In this document: in pieces, positions 60,011 to 64,000 of the stretch
How the letters are laid out: each line of letters begins with the position of its first letter
Numbering within the stretch: position 1 is the stretch's first letter
Assembly (NCBI RefSeq): GCF_949987515.2
Contig: NC_082691.1
Location: forward strand, 60,457,740-60,521,739
Reading direction: 5' to 3'
Source: Delphinus delphis
Lineage: Eukaryota; Chordata; Mammalia; Artiodactyla; Delphinidae
DNA: 64,000 bases
The notes under the pieces: model-generated
Databases searched by the model: none
What the model saw: only the letters and a program-made list of their open reading frames with translations
Told to the model about the DNA's origin: nothing
Program-made: the position numbers and the translations under genes

Positions 60011-61514
60011 TTTTAAATGACACAATATAGAAAATTAAAGTAGTCATAATAATTTCAACACACAAAGAGATAGCCACTTTTGATATATGTCCTAACAAAG
60101 TATTTTACACGTGTATATTCATATTCCTACATAAACTGCAAAGAGCAGACTGCTAAACTGCTAATCCCCACAGGGAGAAAAATACAACAAAAGTATTAAC
60201 ATAGTTATTCATGCTGATGGGATTATGGACAATTTGTCTTTTCTTTTGCTGATCTCTTTTTTACTTCTAACATGTCTACAGTTAGCATGATTACTTTTTA
60301 AGAAAAACATTTTAAATAACAAATGCTGTAAATGACTTGATGTTCAGCTAACTTATAACTATTTCTTTCAGTGATTTGAATGCAGAATATAAAAAATAGA
60401 CATATTTCTTTTGCAAAATGTGAAATAACATTCATTAATCACTTTGCTGTCTTCCTCTTAATGAAGACATGCAAATGCGTATGCAAACAAGCTGAACTTC
60501 TGTTCTGAGGCTGTGACAGGATGCTCTGCAAAAGAGAAGGTAATGATAGAGCTTGAAAAATAGGAGGGCAGAGGAAGGTTAGCAGTGATGGAAGATTTCG
60601 ATTCTGAATGCCTTAAAAGAATTGTATGAGCTTATAGTGTTCTGTCTAACAATAATAAAATAAGATCACAAACAGCATTAAGAGAAGAAAGCTAGTCATT
60701 GTGGTATGACACACAGAGTGTAACCGAATGGGGAGACGAAGACTTGTATCAAAATGAAAGTGTATAAAGTTGCAACTTTGTTCAGACTTCTCCCTAAGTC
60801 TTGCCAGATCATCATTTTCAACTGCTTGACAAGTTCAGTCAATATTACTCACTTATAACCCTAGGATATTTTTACCCAGTATTACACATTTGGATCAAAA
60901 TTGAAAAAGTCAGTTCAACATTTAAACATTTTATCTACACAATTCCATACATTTACATGTCTAGAAATATAAATTGAGTGAACTCGGTGTCCCCCAAGAT
61001 CATTAGGGTTCAATAGAAAAGACTTCAATGTCACAAGAGGGTATGAAACATTAAGATTCTAGATATAACTGTCCCAAAAAGAATTGGAGCTAGGCTTATA
61101 GAAGGTTAAATTCTTTGGACAGGGCAGAAGAGAATATCAGACAGCATCCTATTGTGTTAATTCTACTCCTGCCTTTTTGTGTGGAAAATCGGGACAGGCT
61201 GCCGCCTTTAAATGGCTTGGGAAACCAGAACAAAGATAAACACTCAGCTGGATTTTACAAACATTTTTGAAATTCTATTATAGGAAAGGTTCTTGGGTTG
61301 GGGAAGGGAGATGCAAAAATGGCAAAACATCATTGCTGCCCTCCAGAATCTTCCCATCGCGTGAGAGCACCAGATAGAAAACTGCAAATCATAGTGGAAT
61401 TTCTTTAAGGGCTGAACTGGTGGTATAAACACAGGAAGTGGAGATTAAAGGGCAGTCCCCTGGAAAGGGGCTGTGATCATTATTACAATGATGGTAGACC
61501 TCTTCACTCAGAGC

Positions 61515-61690
61515 AGGGTTCATGGAATAGCATCACCCAGGAGCTTGTGAGAGATGCAGACACTCAGCCCCTCCTCCCCGCCCAGACCTCCTGAATCAGA
61601 ATCTCTGAGGGTGGGACCCAGTTTTAACAGCTCTGCAGGTAATATTCATAGGTTTTAAAGTTGGAGAAGCCGCATTGCTCTGAAGTATAG
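61515..61690 (+). repeat. MER5-type (hAT-Charlie) DNA element
   Basis: GCATCACCCAGGAGCTTGTG, CCAGACCTCCTGAATCAGAA and TCTCTGAGGGTGGGACCCAG are the MER5A core; the 3' end is diverged. Confidence 0.82.
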
Positions 61691-61844
61691 ACACCTGTGA
61701 TGTAAGAGGATATGGTTCTTCCGGTTGTGCATTTAATAGCCCACAATTTAAAAATCAGTGATGATATAATCCCATTTTAGAAAAATATATGAAAATATGG
61801 AGAAATACAAAATATGAAAAAATTGCCCTTATGAATTAGTAGTC

Positions 61845-62305
61845 AGGGTTCTCCAGATAGAATCAGTAGAATATATATGGCCAAGCCAATTCCTTTATAT
61901 ATGGAGGCCGGTAAGTTCCGGATCTGCAGTGAGCAAACTGGAGACCTAGGAGAACTGATGGTTTATTTCTAGTCCAAAGGTCAACAGGCTTAAGACCCAG
62001 AAAGAGCTGATGTTTCAAGTCAAGAAACAAAGGCAAGAAAAGAACTGGTGTTGCAGTCTGAAGGCTTTGGGGAAGAATTCTCTCTTACTCGGGGAGGATC
62101 AGCCTTTTTGTTTTATTCAGGCCTTCTGCTGATTAGATGGGGCCCATCCACATTAGGGAGGACGATCTGCTTTACTCAGTCTACTGATTTAAATGTTAAT
62201 TTCATCCAAAACCAGCCTCATGGAAACACCCAGAATAATGTTTGACCAAATATCTGGGCACCCCATGGCTCAGTCAGGTTGACACATGAAATTAACCATC
62301 GTACC
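61845..62305 (-). mobile_element. ERVL-type (MLT2-like) LTR
   Basis: TCAGGGTTCTCCAGATAGAA, CTTTACTCAGTCTACTGATT, TAAATGTTAATTTCATCCAA, AATAATGTTTGACCAAATAT and TTGACACATGAAATTAACCA match the same LTR group as 50735, and better preserved. Confidence 0.88.
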
Positions 62306-63042
62306 TGAATTAACTGCTGTAAACATTTTGGTTTACCTTGTCACCTTTTCAGTTTCAACCCTGAGGAATGGGAGTGTATGTGGGTGAGGATAAATTCTTT
62401 GGGTATAGTTAGCTAAAATACCTTTTGCCTGCCTGCTGCTGCCACATAGGAAGTGGAAGTCAAGTTCATTCACCTATGTTACTACCTCTTTATGTCCAAC
62501 CTGAGGGTTTCATTTTCATATATTCATGACGCATAAGAAGTTGAGGGGTTTTCTTCTCCAAAGCGATTTTTCTAGCTGTGGCGTGAAGTACTTCTCTGGC
62601 ATAAACATCACTCTCCAACCCCATCTGAGCTGAAAATCCCATCTCTAATCTTTCTGATTGAGGTTTGCTGGGAAACATCTGCCTCCCTGACGGCTGGTGG
62701 CTTTTGTGGGATTGGCCCTAAGGTCATAGCATATTGATGCTTATTCATCGAGAAGTATATTTTAAAAATCATAATGTGGACTAAAATTCAAAGAAGAATT
62801 GCCCCCATGTTGATTGAGAAAATTTTATCTGAATGTTAGATTATATTCTGTTTTCTTTCATCACAGTGGCGGGGGTCGTGTGGTCTTATAAAAGGTCTTG
62901 AGAAAAACTTGATTCTCTCTTTTTCCTTTACGACCAGAGACAGCCCTAAAAAAATCATTAAAGCAACATAGCCCTCCCCATTCCCAACTGACTCCTTTGA
63001 CAGTACGTTCTCTTTTCTAAATCCCGTCTTTCCCATAAGTGG

Positions 63043-63222
63043 CTCTAAATCTTAGCAGTACATTGGAATCACCAAGGAGTTATAAAAAATACCGATGTTT
63101 GGTTCCCACCCACAGAGATTTTCGATTTGATTTTCCTGGGGTGCAAGCTGGGCATTGGGATTTCTGAAAGGCTTTTAGGTGACTCTGATGTGCGGCCAGA
63201 GTTGCAAACCATTGCCCCAGGA
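63043..63222 (+). repeat. MER5-type element, first of two
   Basis: CAGTACATTGGAATCACCAA, GAGTTATAAAAAATACCGAT, CTGGGCATTGGGATTTCTGA and GGCCAGAGTTGCAAACCATT follow MER5 order. Confidence 0.65.
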
Positions 63223-63225
63223 CCC

Positions 63226-63370
63226 TTGTTATTCAAGGTGTATTGATGCACCATCTGCATCACCTGGGGCTTGTTAGAAATGCAGAATTGGAGTCTGCCC
63301 CATACCTGCGGAATCTGAATCTGCATTTTAACAAGACTCCTAGGTAATCTGTAGACACCTTAAATGTTGC
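63226..63370 (+). repeat. MER5-type element, second of two
   Basis: ACCATCTGCATCACCTGGGG, TTGTTAGAAATGCAGAATTG and GAATCTGCATTTTAACAAGA form a second, directly adjacent copy. Confidence 0.68.
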
Positions 63371-63574
63371 ATAGCCCTGTCCTATGTATTGGTGTTAAAA
63401 TCAATTAAAATTGGTATAAAATCCCTGGGTATGAAAATCAGTTTAGGGGATAGGGAAACTGACTCAAGTGAAAATAGCTATGGTTTAATGTCTTAGGTCC
63501 CCCAAAGGTGATTGAATTCTAGTAGGTGTTCACAGCACTCTTTGATTAAGTCAGAAGTGCAAATTCTCACCTGA

Positions 63575-63635
63575 AGCTAACACAACATTGTAAATTAACT
63601 GTACTTCAATTAAAATTTTTTTCCAAAAAAAAGTG
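63575..63635 (+). mobile_element. L1 3' extreme end
   Basis: GAAGCTAACACAACATTGTA followed by AATTAACTGTACTTCAATTA and an A-rich tail is the last 60 bp of the artiodactyl-type L1 seen at 19388. Confidence 0.82.
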
Positions 63636-63691
63636 GAAGTTCTACTTATGGGACTTCCAGCAACTGGAAGCTGGATAGGATGGAGTTTTTT

Positions 63692-64000
63692 TGTTTTTTT
63701 TTAAATTTATTTATTTATTTTTGCGTTGGGTCTTCATTGCTGTGCACAGGCTTTCTCTGGTTGCTGTGAGCAGGGCTACTTTTCTTTGCGGTGCGCGGGC
63801 TTCTCATTGCGGTGGCTTCTCTTGTTGTGGAGCACAGGCTCTAGGTGCGTGGGCTTCAGTAGTTGTGGCAAACAGGCTCAGTAGTTGTGGCTCGCGGGCT
63901 CTAGAGTGCAGGCTCAGTAGCTGTGGCGCACAGGCTTAGTTGCTCCGTGGCATGTGGGATCTTCCCGGACCAGGGCTTGAACCCATGTCCCCTGCATTGG
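63692..64000 (-). repeat. CHR-1-type SINE, cut by the window end
   Basis: The A/T-rich tail, TTGCGTTGGGTCTTCATTGC, repeated AGTAGTTGTGG units and GCTCCGTGGCATGTGGGATC are the reverse complement of the long CHR-1-type SINE. The tRNA-derived head runs off the right edge. Confidence 0.93.

Larger units (their letters stand above)
24273..64000. other. Intronic or intergenic DNA without a supported exon
   Basis: I find no frame here that matches a known protein and has splice signals. Most long frames are antisense or frame-shifted readings of SINEs, LTRs or LINEs. Blocks that look unique, with nothing assigned: 32790-34030, 37680-39990, 56200-59130, 60300-61500 and 62310-63040. They are candidates for conserved regulatory sequence but show no visible motif structure. 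If the CPVL/CHN2 arrangement is as in human, this is the first intron of a long CHN2 transcript. Confidence 0.55.

Noticed and set aside
1..64000. CRISPR arrays, operons, phage or bacterial defence systems
   Set aside because: No regularly spaced repeats, no ribosome binding sites or tight gene packing; the whole window is mammalian repeat-rich DNA.
24273..64000. Canonical CHN2 coding exon 1 or other CHN2 exons
   Set aside because: I looked for the beta-chimaerin N-terminus and SH2-region text on the plus strand and did not see it; the main CHN2 promoter is probably to the right of the window.

Overview
This is vertebrate nuclear DNA, almost certainly from a cetacean (whale or dolphin). It has no operons, no dense coding and no prokaryotic signals, and it is filled with mammalian interspersed repeats. 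The strongest lineage marker is a set of near-identical, about 200 bp tRNA-derived SINEs (six copies) of the type I recognise as cetacean CHR-2. Older CHR-1-like SINEs shared more widely with cetartiodactyls, artiodactyl-type L1 3' ends, MIR, L2, MER5, Tigger and MaLR/ERVL LTRs are also present. No direct species assignment is possible without a search. The only protein-coding gene that can be read with confidence is CPVL (carboxypeptidase, vitellogenic-like; serine carboxypeptidase family S10), on the minus strand. Its first coding exon (11188-11376, start codon 11353-11351) and its next coding exon (4467-4585) are both visible with good splice sites, matching phase and strong similarity to human CPVL. 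The rest of the gene lies to the left of the window. Layout: 1-4466 is a CPVL intron; 4586-11187 is the intron between the two coding exons; 11377 to about 24097 is the first (5' UTR) intron; about 23.7-24.3 kb is the only real CpG island and is probably the CPVL promoter. A strong minus-strand donor (24097-24092) and a strong plus-strand donor (24273-24278) sit in this island, so it looks like a divergent promoter. From recalled human synteny, the plus-strand partner would be an upstream alternative first exon of CHN2 (beta-chimaerin). From 24.3 kb to the end I see no supported coding exon, and the DNA is best read as intronic or intergenic sequence upstream of the main CHN2 promoter. The repeats record layered insertions. 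A solo class II (IAP/ERVK-like) LTR at 22308-22656 has a perfect 6 bp target duplication. A deleted class I-like provirus (about 28.29-30.83 kb) sits inside an older MLT1-type LTR. A Tigger-family DNA transposon sits inside another MLT1-type LTR (54.0-55.5 kb). An LTR-like element interrupts an antisense L1 near 46 kb, and a MaLR LTR splits a MIR near 26 kb. I looked for an undescribed system and did not find one. The most interesting items are the divergent CpG island with a CLEAR-like E-box, the CPVL start-codon shift, the solo class II LTR, and the young SINEs with perfect target-site duplications. Repeat family names rest on remembered consensus sequences, not on a search.
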